A stretch of 64,000 nucleotides of DNA from contig JBFLXY010000005.1 in NCBI GenBank assembly GCA_040757055.1, positions 62,001-126,000 of the forward strand, given 5' to 3'. The stretch is from JAJZRJ01 sp040757055. GTDB lineage: Bacteria; Desulfobacterota; Desulfobulbia; Desulfobulbales; Desulfurivibrionaceae. The notes beneath the pieces are model-generated. The model did no database searches. It was not told where the DNA came from and saw only the letters and a list, made by a program, of their open reading frames with translations. Shown here in pieces: positions 1-7,481 of this stretch (its first letter is position 1; the number at the start of each line of letters is the position of its first letter). The position numbers and the translations under genes were made by a program.

Positions 1-2
1 AC

Positions 3-467
3 CCCAACAGCAATGGTATGCTTAATAATTACGATGGGATGGGAACTTATTCCGTCGCGAACACGAGCACGGAAGACGGCTATGCTATCCACCTTGGCGT
101 GCGCTACGACATCCCGAACCAGCCCTTCAAGGTCGGCGCCGAGTACAACCACGGCTCCAGGTACTGGATCGGCATGACCCCGGGCCATGACGACATGTAT
201 GCCGCCAAGCTGGCCACCCGCGGCGACGTGTACGAGGTGTACGGCATCTACGACATCCCCGGCGGCGAGGCGATCTCCAAGTACGGCAAGGCCTTCATCC
301 GCCTGGGCTACCAGCACTACGAGTACGACTACACCGGCTCCATGGACTGGAACGTCAAGCCGTACGATGTGGATTCCGCTGCCGAGCGGGCCTTGGCCGC
401 GAACGCCGGTCAGAATGTTATTGAGAGCGCGGATCAAGTTTACGCCACCTTCGAGGTGTATTTCTAA
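3..467 (+). CDS. DUF3373-type outer-membrane porin, C-terminal part
   Basis: The reading frame is open to the left edge of the window, so this is the 3' end of a longer gene; the first Met in frame (position 18) is not a credible start. The visible protein (about 154 residues) is rich in alternating aromatic and polar residues (GVRYDIP, FIRLGYQHYEYDYTG) and ends in phenylalanine (FEVYF), as expected for an outer-membrane beta-barrel recognised by BamA. The segment YEVYGIYDIPGGEAISKYGK followed by the FIRLGYQ strand and a KPYDVD motif recalls the DUF3373 putative porins of sulfate reducers and Geobacter relatives. Substrate is unknown. A strong terminator follows 35 bases after the stop. Confidence 0.75.
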   Translation, partial: PNSNGMLNNYDGMGTYSVANTSTEDGYAIHLGVRYDIPNQPFKVGAEYNHGSRYWIGMTPGHDDMYAAKLATRGDVYEVYGIYDIPGGEAISKYGKAFIRLGYQHYEYDYTGSMDWNVKPYDVDSAAERALAANAGQNVIESADQVYATFEVYF

Positions 468-501
468 GCCGCGCAGCAGTTCGTTCTACCTCGTCTCTCC
501 G

Positions 502-535
502 AGAGGGAAGGGCTTTGGCCCTTCCCTCTTTTTTT
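502..535 (+). terminator. Rho-independent terminator of the porin gene
   Basis: A perfect 12-bp stem (502-513 with 518-529) with a four-base loop is followed by seven T residues. It closes the upstream porin transcript. Confidence 0.9.
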
Positions 536-619
536 GTCCGTCATGTGCATGCCATTCTTGCGCAAACAGTAAATGGCTGTTATTCTAGCCGTAGAAATTC
601 TTTTTTCTGGAGGTGCGCT

Positions 620-883
620 ATGCTGGCCATGGAAACATACATCCCAATCACCCGGGCAAAGAACAAACTCCTTGACCTGATTCGTTCCGTGCACGACAAG
701 GACGACACCATCGCCATCACCAAAAATGGTGTGCCTGAGGCGGTGGTTATGAGCATGGCACGATTCGAGGGGTTGATGGAGACCATCGAAATTCTCTCCG
801 ACCCTGAAACCATGACCATCTTGCGCAAGTCCATGGATGACGTGGCCGCCGGACGCTTGGTCAAGATGGACGAGGTTTTTTAG
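620..883 (+). CDS. Phd/YefM-RelB-type antitoxin
   Basis: An 87-residue protein. The start at 620 is chosen because GGAGG lies seven bases upstream; frames open further left lack a site. Residues 5-45 (METYIPITRAK through ITKNGVPEAVVMS) match the N-terminal DNA-binding fold of Phd/YefM antitoxins, and the acidic C-terminal part (SMDDVAAGRLVKMDEVF) is typical of the toxin-binding tail. Its stop codon overlaps the toxin start by one base, giving the usual antitoxin-toxin order and translational coupling. The protein would bind and neutralise the downstream RelE-like toxin and repress the operon; the last two points are family knowledge. Confidence 0.85.
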   Translation: MLAMETYIPITRAKNKLLDLIRSVHDKDDTIAITKNGVPEAVVMSMARFEGLMETIEILSDPETMTILRKSMDDVAAGRLVKMDEVF

Positions 884-1185
884 TGCACTATCAGGTGTTC
901 CTGGCTCAAGCTGCGGCGCAACTGATTCCGGGCCTGCCCCCGGATGTCAAGCGGCTTATCCGGACGGCTTTGGAGGAGATTCGCCAGAACCCGGATATTG
1001 GGAAAAACCTTCAGGAAGAGTTGGCCGGATTTTTGTCGTATCGGGCGCGGCGGTACCGTATCGTTTACCGGGTAGATCGGCAGGCAAAGTCCGTGGTGGT
1101 GTATTATGCGGCCCACCGGCGCGAAGTGTATGAGCGCTTTTCTGAATTGCTGCGGCAAATGGAGGGGAAAAGGCCACCCCTATGA
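883..1185 (+). CDS. RelE/ParE-family toxin
   Basis: A 100-residue protein starting with GTG at 883, overlapping the antitoxin stop (TAGTG). The body has the RelE fold pattern: an N-terminal strand (YQVFLAQAAAQLI), two helices (PDVKRLIRTALEEIRQNP), then GFLSYRARRYRIVYRVD and VVVYYAAHRREVYERF, where the conserved arginines and the final AAHR..VYE block are typical of mRNA interferases of the RelE/ParE superfamily. Whether it cleaves mRNA or acts on gyrase cannot be told from sequence. It is followed immediately (ATGA overlap) by a third small gene. Confidence 0.85.
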   Translation: MHYQVFLAQAAAQLIPGLPPDVKRLIRTALEEIRQNPDIGKNLQEELAGFLSYRARRYRIVYRVDRQAKSVVVYYAAHRREVYERFSELLRQMEGKRPPL

Positions 1186-1554
1186 TGGGAGAAAAGGTCA
1201 TTTCCAGGGAGGAATTCAAAAAGGTTGCAACCGGCATCGTGACCCAGGGCGACATTGCCTTGCTCCGCAAGGATGTGGAGATGCTGCTGGAATTTGCCAA
1301 GCGTCGGGGTGTATCCCGGCGGACTGTATCCGGGTTACTGCATGAGCGACGTCCCGTGACGCCGGACATGGCAACAACTGGCCGACGTTGTCGTGGCGCA
1401 ACGAGCCAAAATCGAAGGGCGGAACGATGCGGGGAGGGGTCGAATCCTTTCCTCTTTTTTTGCCGATAAAATCACCCTGAATCCGAGTGGTTATTTTTGT
1501 CTCGAAAAAAAGGCCGGGGGCGGCTTGACAAAGGGGGATGGGTATAGTAAGTAG
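1182..1554 (+). pseudogene. Small HTH-like third gene of the TA operon, probably frameshifted
   Basis: Starts with ATG at 1182, overlapping the toxin stop by four bases. The first 63 residues look like a normal soluble protein with a helix-turn-helix-like segment (RRGVSRRTVSGLLHERRPVTPDM). After the Met at 1368 the frame turns into low-quality Arg/Ser-rich sequence and ends at 1469. Shifting by one base from 1372 restores sensible protein (QQLADVVVAQRAKIEGR), which stays open to a TAG at 1552. This suggests a one-base gain or two-base loss near 1371. Function unknown; it may once have regulated the toxin operon. A sequencing error is the alternative explanation. Confidence 0.45.
1525..1553 (+). 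promoter_or_regulatory. Candidate sigma-70 promoter for dsrC
   Basis: TTGACA at 1525-1530, then 17 bases, then a weak -10 element TAAGTA at 1548-1553; a nearby TATAGT at 1543 is too close for normal spacing. It lies about 70 bases upstream of the dsrC start. Confidence 0.45.
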
Positions 1555-1560
1555 TGGCAT

Positions 1561-1578
1561 CTTAATTAGGTGATTAAG
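1561..1578. promoter_or_regulatory. Dyad CTTAAT-N6-ATTAAG in the dsrC leader, possible operator
   Basis: A perfect 6-bp inverted repeat with a six-base centre sits just downstream of the predicted transcription start and 47 bases before the dsrC start codon. Its AT-richness stands out from the GC-rich surroundings. No known regulator is assigned. Confidence 0.35.
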
Positions 1579-1624
1579 TGAATGTTTCCATATAGATTAA
1601 CCTTATTACCTAGGAGGAACGAGT

Positions 1625-1945
1625 ATGCCGACTTTGGAGCACAAGGGGAAGGTCTTCAACGTAGACGAGGACGGCTTCCTGACCCGCGGAATGGAAGAGT
1701 GGAGCGAGGAGTGGGTTGACTACGTCAAGGGCGTTGAGGGCATCGACAACCTGACCGACGAGCACCGCAAGGTCATCGACACCCTGCAGGAGTACTACAA
1801 GAAGAACGGTATTGCTCCGATGGTTCGTATCCTCTCCAAGACCACCGGCTTCCCGCTGAAGCGCATCTACGAGCTGTTCCCGTCCGGCCCCGGCAAGGGC
1901 GCCTGCAAGATGGCGGGCCTGCCGAAGCCGACCGGTTGCGTGTGA
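1625..1945 (+). CDS. dsrC: DsrC, sulfur-carrier protein of dissimilatory sulfite reduction
   Basis: A 106-residue DsrC/TusE-family protein with an excellent ribosome site (AGGAGG) before ATG 1625. The C-terminal arm holds two cysteines at about residues 94 and 105 separated by ten residues, with Cys penultimate (PTGCV). This CX10C pattern identifies a functional DsrC that forms the trisulfide substrate released by DsrAB sulfite reductase and reduced by the DsrMKJOP membrane complex; TusE proteins lack the first cysteine. It is monocistronic here, bounded by its own promoter region and a strong terminator, as is usual for dsrC in sulfate reducers. It is the best single clue to dissimilatory sulfur metabolism in this organism. 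Confidence 0.95.
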   Translation: MPTLEHKGKVFNVDEDGFLTRGMEEWSEEWVDYVKGVEGIDNLTDEHRKVIDTLQEYYKKNGIAPMVRILSKTTGFPLKRIYELFPSGPGKGACKMAGLPKPTGCV

Positions 1946-1981
1946 TCGTCCACCGCACCCACTGGCTCAGCCACTGAAATG

Positions 1982-2018
1982 AAAAAGGAAGAAGGGTTCG
2001 CCCTTCTTCCTTTTTTTT
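1982..2018 (+). terminator. Rho-independent terminator of dsrC
   Basis: A 15-bp perfect stem (1982-1996 with 2001-2015) closes on a TTCG tetraloop and runs into an eight-T tract. Confidence 0.92.
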
Positions 2019-2024
2019 GTTTGG

Positions 2025-2152
2025 ACGTCGTAAAGTGAATTCGGCAACTTCTCGCAATTCCAGCGCGCTGTAGCGTGCCGGAATTGAAGTGGCGCCCCAT
2101 TTCCGGAACGCTCGCTGGCCGTCGAAAAACGCGTTTCCCAGTCGCCTGGCTA
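2025..2152. repeat. Interspersed repeat, copy A (partial)
   Basis: Shares two blocks with copy B at 27151-27306: the AAAGTGAATTC...TTCTC.CAATTCC block (2031-2085) and the CGAAAAAC...CCTGGCTAG end (2123-2152). The third block found in copies B and C, with the GTTGAAAAAGTCAT dyad, is missing here; the dsrC terminator lies where it would be. The right end contains CTAG, which supplies the TAG stop of the adjacent zinc-ribbon gene on the minus strand. Confidence 0.65.
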
Positions 2153-2416
2153 GAAGAGCATCTCCAGAAAACGCTGATGGAACTCGGTGAGGTCGGCGTT
2201 GCACTCGCCGCAGTAGAACTTGATCTCGCCCAGGATCTGGGACTCGTCGCCCTCCTGGGAAAAACTGCCATCCTCGTTCTGGACGTAGCGGGTGGTGAGG
2301 ACCACCCCGTCGGCCACTTCGAGGAAATCGGCATCATTGCCGCAACGCGGGCACTTGATCCGCATGACGTTCTTCCGCGGCCGCGGCCGCCGCTCGTTTT
2401 CCCGTATCAGCTCCAT
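2150..2416 (-). CDS. Small zinc-ribbon protein
   Basis: An 88-residue protein with CPRCG near the N-terminus and a second pair CGEC about 50 residues later, forming a four-cysteine zinc ribbon. The stretch between them (GVVLTTRYVQNEDGSFSQEGDES) is acidic. The start at 2416 is preferred because a GAGG lies about nine bases upstream; 2434 and an internal Met at 2365 (MRIKCPRCG) are alternatives. Function is unknown; such proteins often accompany nucleic-acid or iron-sulfur metabolism. Its TAG stop falls inside the end of interspersed repeat copy A. Confidence 0.7.
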   Translation of the reverse strand: MELIRENERRPRPRKNVMRIKCPRCGNDADFLEVADGVVLTTRYVQNEDGSFSQEGDESQILGEIKFYCGECNADLTEFHQRFLEMLF

Positions 2417-2483
2417 CTGCCTGAATCCTCGCACATCCTTGGTTTAAGGGCGGGAGCTACTTTACGCGACCACGGGCGCGCTG

Positions 2484-2762
2484 TCAATAACGGATCGCAA
2501 AGCCGGCACCCTCCCCTTGCGGCGCCTCGTTCTGCACCGTGACCCCGCGCACCAGGGAGCGGGGCGAACCGCGATGGCACCAGGCGATCATCCGCTCCAC
2601 CGCCGCATCCTCGCCCTCAAAGACCGCCTCCACCGAGCCGTCGGGCCGGTTGCGCACCCAGCCGGCAAGCCCCAGCCGCAATGCCTCTTCCTCGGTGCAG
2701 GCGCGGAAACAGACCCCCTGCACCACCCCCTCGACCCGCACCCGCACCCGTCTGGCCGCCAC
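2484..2762 (-). CDS. acyP: Acylphosphatase
   Basis: A 92-residue protein of normal acylphosphatase length, starting at GTG 2762 behind GGGAGG. The signature VEGVVQGVCFRACTEEEA contains the phosphate-binding loop with catalytic Arg (VQGVCFR), and GWVRNRPDGSVEAVFEG holds the catalytic Asn. It hydrolyses carboxyl-phosphate bonds of acyl phosphates such as acetyl phosphate in the cytoplasm. It lies just downstream of ligA (12 bases), probably co-transcribed. Confidence 0.92.
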   Translation of the reverse strand: MAARRVRVRVEGVVQGVCFRACTEEEALRLGLAGWVRNRPDGSVEAVFEGEDAAVERMIAWCHRGSPRSLVRGVTVQNEAPQGEGAGFAIRY

Positions 2763-2774
2763 AGATCCTCCCTG

Positions 2775-4814
2775 TCACCCGCCGAGCATTTGTTCGAAGG
2801 CCGCCTCGTCGATGATGCTGATGCCGAATTCTCGCGCCTTGGCGAGCTTGGAACCCGGCTTGTCGCCGCAGACCAGATGGGTCACCTTGCTGCTCATTCC
2901 TGAGGCGACCTGGCCGCCCAGCTCCTTGACCCGCGCCTTGGCCTCGCTGCGGGAGAAGCGGCTGAGCGCGCCGGTGAAGAGAAAGACCGAACCCGCGAGC
3001 GGCAACCCGTCGCGGGAAGGGGTGGCGGCGGCAACGGTGAGCCCCAGTTCCTGCAGCGTGGCCAGCATCTGCCGGGCTGCCGGGTCGCCAAAGAAATCAG
3101 CCAGGCTCGCCGCCACCTGGGGACCGATGCCGGCCACCTCAAGGAAGTCCGCCTCAGTGGCGCCAAACAGGGCGTCAAGGGTGCCGAAATGCGCCTCCAG
3201 CAACTGGGCGGTCACCTCGCCCACATGGCGGATGCCGATGGCCGCCAGCAATCTGGCGAGAGTGGTCTGCCTGCGGGCCGCAATGGCGGCTACCGCATTG
3301 GCCGCCGATCTGGCGCCCCAGCCGTCCAGCGGCGCCAGCTGCGCCTCGGTGAGCCGGTAGATATCCGGGATGTCGCGCACCAGCCCCTCCTGCACCAGTT
3401 GCTCCATCACCTTCTTGCCGAGCCCTTCGATATCCATGCCGGCCTTGCCCGTAAAATGGATGAGCGAACGCAGCCGCTGGGCCGGGCAGGAAGGGTTCAC
3501 GCAACGGGTCACCGCCTCCTCGGCCGGTCGCACCAAAGCGTGGCCGCATTCCGGGCAGGCGGCGGGCATGCGGATAAGGGCCTCGCTGCCGTTGCGCTGC
3601 TCCACCACCGGCTTCACCACCTCGGGGATCACGTCGCCGGCCCGCTGCACCAGCACGGTGTCGCCGATGCGCAGGTCCTTGCGCCGCATCTCATCCTCGT
3701 TGTGGAGGGTGGCGCGGCGCACCATCACCCCGCCGATCTCCACCGGCGCCAGAATCGCCACCGGGGTGATGGCGCCGGTGCGTCCCACGCCGAACTCCAC
3801 ATCCAGCAGGCGGGTGGTGGCCTGGGAGGCGGGAAATTTGGCGGCAATGGCCCAGCGCGGGCTGCGGGCCTTGCTGCCGAGCCGTTTCTGCACGGCAAAA
3901 TCATCCACCTTGACCACCATGCCGTCGATCTCGTAGGGCAGATCGTGACGGATGGCGGCCAGGTGGTGGAAATGGGCGATCACCGCGTCCAGGCCGGGAC
4001 AGCGCCTGGTGTGCGGATTGGTGGCAAGGCCGCAGGCTGCCAGATAATGCAGCAGCTCGTGCTGGCTCCGGCAGGGCAGCGGAGCGGGGTCGTCCACGCC
4101 GTAGGCGAAGAAGGCGAGAGGCCGCTGGGCCGTGACCCTGGGGTCGAGCTGACGCAGGGAGCCGGCCGCGGCATTGCGCGGGTTGGCAAAGAGCGGCTCG
4201 CCATTTTCCGCCCGCTGGGCATTCAGTTCCTTAAAGCCGGCAAGGGTGAGATAGACCTCGCCCCGCACCGCCAGCCGGGCGGGAATCCCTCCCCTCTCCG
4301 GCTGCCGGAGCCGCAGGGGGATGGAGGCGATGGTCCTGATGTTCTGCGTGATGTTCTCTCCTGTCACCCCGTCGCCGCGGGTGGCCCCCAGGGTGAGAAG
4401 GCCGCCTTCGTAGACCAGCTCCACGGCCAGGCCGTCGAGCTTGGGCTCGGCCACATAGGCCAACGGCTCGCCGCTGCTCAGAAAACGGTGAAGGCGATCC
4501 TCGAAATCGCGCAGATCCTGGTCGCCAAAGGCGTTTTCCAGGCTGAGCATGGGGATTTCCCGGGTCACCGTGGCAAATTCGGCAAGAGGTGCGCCACCCA
4601 CCCGCTGGCTCGGCGACTCCGGGGTGATCAGCTCCGGATAGCGTTCCTCCAGCCGCAGCAGTTCCTGAAAAAGGCGGTCGTACTCGGCGTCGGCGATGAG
4701 CGGATCGTCGAGCACATAATAACGGTAGGCATGGTGGTCGATCTGCTCGCGCAGTTCCGCCAGCCTTCTGGCCGCCGCTTCCCGGCCCGCGGCAAAATCA
4801 AGGAGCGACGCCAT
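2775..4814 (-). CDS. ligA: NAD-dependent DNA ligase LigA
   Basis: A 679-residue protein of full family length. The order is an Ia domain (HAYRYYVLDDPLIADAEYD), the adenylation domain with the nucleotidyl-lysine motif EPKLDG near residue 118, an OB fold (VGRTGAITPVAILAPV), a four-cysteine zinc finger (CPECG with CVNPSCP) near residues 405-432, helix-hairpin-helix repeats and a C-terminal BRCT domain. It seals nicks during replication and repair using NAD. The ATG at 4814 overlaps the stop of the upstream tautomerase gene by one base, indicating coupling. Confidence 0.97.
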   Translation of the reverse strand: MASLLDFAAGREAAARRLAELREQIDHHAYRYYVLDDPLIADAEYDRLFQELLRLEERYPELITPESPSQRVGGAPLAEFATVTREIPMLSLENAFGDQDLRDFEDRLHRFLSSGEPLAYVAEPKLDGLAVELVYEGGLLTLGATRGDGVTGENITQNIRTIASIPLRLRQPERGGIPARLAVRGEVYLTLAGFKELNAQRAENGEPLFANPRNAAAGSLRQLDPRVTAQRPLAFFAYGVDDPAPLPCRSQHELLHYLAACGLATNPHTRRCPGLDAVIAHFHHLAAIRHDLPYEIDGMVVKVDDFAVQKRLGSKARSPRWAIAAKFPASQATTRLLDVEFGVGRTGAITPVAILAPVEIGGVMVRRATLHNEDEMRRKDLRIGDTVLVQRAGDVIPEVVKPVVEQRNGSEALIRMPAACPECGHALVRPAEEAVTRCVNPSCPAQRLRSLIHFTGKAGMDIEGLGKKVMEQLVQEGLVRDIPDIYRLTEAQLAPLDGWGARSAANAVAAIAARRQTTLARLLAAIGIRHVGEVTAQLLEAHFGTLDALFGATEADFLEVAGIGPQVAASLADFFGDPAARQMLATLQELGLTVAAATPSRDGLPLAGSVFLFTGALSRFSRSEAKARVKELGGQVASGMSSKVTHLVCGDKPGSKLAKAREFGISIIDEAAFEQMLGG

Positions 4815-5002
4815 CAGGATGGCTTGACCAGCAGCCTGCCGCCGGAGGCGATGTTTTCATGGGCCACCTCGTCGATGAAGATCAGCACCGAATCAGCCGG
4901 CTTGTGGGCCACCTCGCAGATCACCCTGGTGACCCCGCTTGCCATCGCCTCTTTCTGCTCCTTGCTCAGTGTGCCTGCCACCCGGATGCTCACGTACGGC
5001 AT
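4814..5002 (-). CDS. 4-oxalocrotonate tautomerase-like protein
   Basis: A 62-residue protein with Pro immediately after the initiator Met (MPYVSIRV), the catalytic N-terminal proline of the tautomerase superfamily, and the typical core LSKEQKEAMASGVTRVICEV followed by VLIFIDEV. AGGAGG lies eight bases before ATG 5002. The natural substrate is unknown; such small tautomerases occur widely outside aromatic degradation. It heads the short operon with ligA and acyP. Confidence 0.88.
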   Translation of the reverse strand: MPYVSIRVAGTLSKEQKEAMASGVTRVICEVAHKPADSVLIFIDEVAHENIASGGRLLVKPS

Positions 5003-5122
5003 GATCCTTCCTCCTGCGCTCTGGTTGATTTTCCCCACTATAACGCACGCAGGGGCAAAAAAGAAGGGCGGGCGGCGGCGGAAACCCCTCCCGATTTTGC
5101 CCGATTTGGAATAGAGTGGTGC

Positions 5123-5887
5123 ATGCTCGACCACAAGCCGCTCATTCTCGTGACCAACGACGACGGCATCCATGCCCCGGGCATCCAGGCGCTCTTTGCC
5201 GCCATGCAGGAGATCGGCCAGGCGGTGATGATCGCGCCGGAGCAGGATGCCAGCGCCTCCAGCCACTCGCTCACCATGAAGCGGCCCCTGCGGGTCCGGC
5301 AGCTCACGCCGGAAATCCATGCCATCGACGGCACGCCCACCGACTGCGTCACCGTGGGCATCAAGAAGGTGCTACCGCGAAAGCCCGATCTGGTGGTCTC
5401 CGGCATCAATCCCGGCCCCAACCTGGGCGACGACATCAACTATTCCGGCACCGTGGCCGCGGCCAAGGAAGGCACGCTCCTCGGGGTGCCCTCCTTTGCC
5501 GTCTCCCTGGTGGCCCACAACGGCGGCGATTTTTTCCATGCGGCCCGTTTTGCTGCGCAGCTGGCGGCCGGCATCCTCTCCAGCGGCCTGCCCAGGGACA
5601 CCTTCTTCAACGTCAACGTACCGGACCTGCCGGCCGCGGAACTCCGCGGCGCCCGCTTCACCCGCCAGGGCCGGCGCCTGTACGACGACGCCATCAAGGA
5701 GACCTTCGATCCATGGGGCGCCCGGCATTACTGGATCGGCGGCGGCACGCCGTACTGGGACGAAGGGCCGGACACCGATGCCCAGGCGGTGCTGGCCGGG
5801 GCCATCTCCGTCACCCCGCTGCACATCGACCTCACCAACCATGAAGCCCTGGCCCGCCTGCGGACGGAGTGGCCTCTCGGATCATGA
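5123..5887 (+). CDS. surE: 5'/3'-nucleotidase SurE
   Basis: A 254-residue protein with the SurE metal site near the N-terminus (TNDDGIHAPG), the conserved Ser-rich loop (ASASSHSLTMKRPL), GTPTDCV, and SGINPGPNLGDD. It dephosphorylates nucleoside monophosphates and is linked to stress survival. The start at 5123 gives the usual SurE N-terminus; upstream frame extends but without homology. Its stop overlaps the birA start (ATGA), so the two are coupled. Confidence 0.95.
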   Translation: MLDHKPLILVTNDDGIHAPGIQALFAAMQEIGQAVMIAPEQDASASSHSLTMKRPLRVRQLTPEIHAIDGTPTDCVTVGIKKVLPRKPDLVVSGINPGPNLGDDINYSGTVAAAKEGTLLGVPSFAVSLVAHNGGDFFHAARFAAQLAAGILSSGLPRDTFFNVNVPDLPAAELRGARFTRQGRRLYDDAIKETFDPWGARHYWIGGGTPYWDEGPDTDAQAVLAGAISVTPLHIDLTNHEALARLRTEWPLGS

Positions 5888-6681
5888 TCCACGATCCCCT
5901 CTGGCAGTCCATGCGTGAAACCGGGCGGATCGCGGGTCATCCTGTCCTTTTCCTGGAAACCACCGATTCCACCAACACCGTGGCCATGGCCCTGGCGCAC
6001 CAAGGCGCGGCAAACGGCACCCTGGTGGTGGCGGAGTGCCAGTCCGCCGGCCGGGGGCGGCTTGCCCGCCAGTGGATTTCGCCGGCCGGCTGCGGTCTCT
6101 ACGTTTCCTTCATCCTGCGGCCGCGCCTGGAATTGGCCGACTTGCCAAAGGCAACATTGGCCGCCGGGGTAGCCCTCTGCCGGGCGGTGATCCGGATCAC
6201 CGGCATTACCGTCCAGCTCAAGTGGCCCAATGACCTGCTCTTGCAGGGCAAGAAGTGTGGCGGCATCCTCACCGAGGCAACAGGGATCATGGGGGATGGG
6301 CCGGTGGCGGTGGCCCTCGGCATCGGCATCAACGTGAAAACTCCGCAGGCCGCCTTCCCAGAGGAATTACAGGGGAAGGCCACCTCGCTGGCGACGGCCA
6401 CTTCGGGACATGAATACTCCCGTGGTTCCTTGCTCGCGGCCGTGGTGGAAGAGGTGGAGGCGGTGGTGCGGCGGATGGAAAAGGGAGAGTTTGCCGCCAT
6501 TCTTGCCGAGTGGCGCCAGCACGACGGCCTTGCGGATCAACGCCTCACCTGGGTTACGCCGCAGCAAACCCTCGTGACCGGCGTTTCCCTTGGCCCAGAC
6601 GCCGACGGCCGGCTCCACATCCGCGACGACCACGGTGTCATCCACGAGGTGCTTTCCGGTGATCTCACGGTGAAACGGTAA
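5884..6681 (+). CDS. birA: Biotin--[acetyl-CoA-carboxylase] ligase BirA, monofunctional
   Basis: A 265-residue biotin protein ligase. The catalytic region shows the GRGRLARQW motif (biotinyl-AMP binding), TTDSTN, LKWPNDLLL and KCGGIL. There is no N-terminal helix-turn-helix, so it is a ligase only and not the biotin-operon repressor. ATG 5884 overlaps the surE stop; an in-frame GTG 15 bases earlier is possible but less likely. It would biotinylate acyl-CoA carboxylases or decarboxylases. Confidence 0.93.
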   Translation: MIHDPLWQSMRETGRIAGHPVLFLETTDSTNTVAMALAHQGAANGTLVVAECQSAGRGRLARQWISPAGCGLYVSFILRPRLELADLPKATLAAGVALCRAVIRITGITVQLKWPNDLLLQGKKCGGILTEATGIMGDGPVAVALGIGINVKTPQAAFPEELQGKATSLATATSGHEYSRGSLLAAVVEEVEAVVRRMEKGEFAAILAEWRQHDGLADQRLTWVTPQQTLVTGVSLGPDADGRLHIRDDHGVIHEVLSGDLTVKR

Positions 6682-6698
6682 AGGGTTGGTAGTTGTGT

Positions 6699-7097
6699 TC
6701 AGGTGAGCAAGCGAAAACCGTTGGCCTTGGCGGCGTTCTGGTCAAAGGTGAGGGTTTCGGTGCAGTCGGCGGCGCGGTTTTGCTGGGCGATGAGGCAGTC
6801 AGCAAAATCTGCGGCGGTATTTCGATATTCCTTGAGCGCCCGCCAGACGGAGTCGATCTCCAGCACGCGGAAATGGGCAGTGCGCAGAATCTGTTCGAGC
6901 ACTTGGCTGATGGCCTCCGGTTTTGCGGCATAGCAGCGTTTTAAAACCCAAGCCAATTCGCACAGGACAATCGGGGTGATACAGAAGGGTTCGCCTTTGT
7001 CGGTGCCCTGTTCGATGATCTTGGTGGCGAGCGCTGCCTGGGCCTTATCATCCTGCACGATGTAGCGAACCAGGACGTTGGTGTCGAGTCCAATCAC
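6699..7097 (-). CDS. vapC: VapC-type PIN-domain toxin
   Basis: A 132-residue PIN-domain protein starting with GTG at 7097. The acidic catalytic residues are visible: D in IGLDTNVLVRY, E in VLCELAWVLKR, D in ADFADCLIA and D in TFDQNAAK. PIN proteins of this type are site-specific RNases, usually against tRNA or rRNA. Its start overlaps the antitoxin stop by four bases (GTGA), the standard VapBC arrangement. It converges on birA with a 17-base gap. Confidence 0.9.
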   Translation of the reverse strand: MIGLDTNVLVRYIVQDDKAQAALATKIIEQGTDKGEPFCITPIVLCELAWVLKRCYAAKPEAISQVLEQILRTAHFRVLEIDSVWRALKEYRNTAADFADCLIAQQNRAADCTETLTFDQNAAKANGFRLLT

Positions 7098-7333
7098 CGG
7101 GAACTTCCCTCCTCTTCAATCGCCTCCTGCATGGCATCAAGAGAAACCGTTTTCCTGCCCCTTGGGATCATACCCTTCAGTTTGCGGACATCGGCCGTGG
7201 CTGGCACGAGGGTCACCGTGCCGCTGGCGTCGATGAGAAATTCAACCCGGTCTCCGGTTTCCGTGTTCAGAGCTTTCCGAATATCTTTGGGGATGGTGAT
7301 TTGTCCTTTGCTGGTGATGGTTGCTGTGGCCAT
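7094..7333 (-). CDS. vapB: AbrB/MazE-fold antitoxin of the VapBC pair
   Basis: A 79-residue protein. The N-terminal half (ATITSKGQITIPKDIRKAL) is the classic SpoVT/AbrB swapped-hairpin DNA-binding motif, and the C-terminal part (RKLKGMIPRGRKTVSLDAMQEAI) is the toxin-binding tail. The ATG at 7333 is chosen for its GAGGAA site; longer frames run into the promoter. It would neutralise VapC and autoregulate. Confidence 0.9.
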   Translation of the reverse strand: MATATITSKGQITIPKDIRKALNTETGDRVEFLIDASGTVTLVPATADVRKLKGMIPRGRKTVSLDAMQEAIEEEGSSR

Positions 7334-7378
7334 TTCCTCGCCCCCCAATTCCTTTCGTTTAATGAAATTCCTTGCTTT

Positions 7379-7407
7379 AGGGTAAGTTGATGCCGGTGGG
7401 GTGTCAA
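7379..7407 (-). promoter_or_regulatory. Candidate promoter of vapBC
   Basis: On the minus strand TTGACA (7402-7407) is followed after 17 bases by TACCCT (7379-7384). It lies about 45 bases upstream of the vapB start and next to the porin terminator. Confidence 0.5.
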
Positions 7408-7410
7408 GAT

Positions 7411-7445
7411 AAAAAAAGCCCTGGTTGGCGGACCAACCAGGGCTT
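7411..7445 (-). terminator. Rho-independent terminator of the porin gene at 7482-8810
   Basis: A 13-bp stem (AAGCCCTGGTTGG with its complement) around a four-base loop; on the minus strand it is followed by a run of seven T residues. Confidence 0.92.
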
Positions 7446-7481
7446 GGGCTGAACAAGAACCAGCGAATTGCGCCAGGGCAA

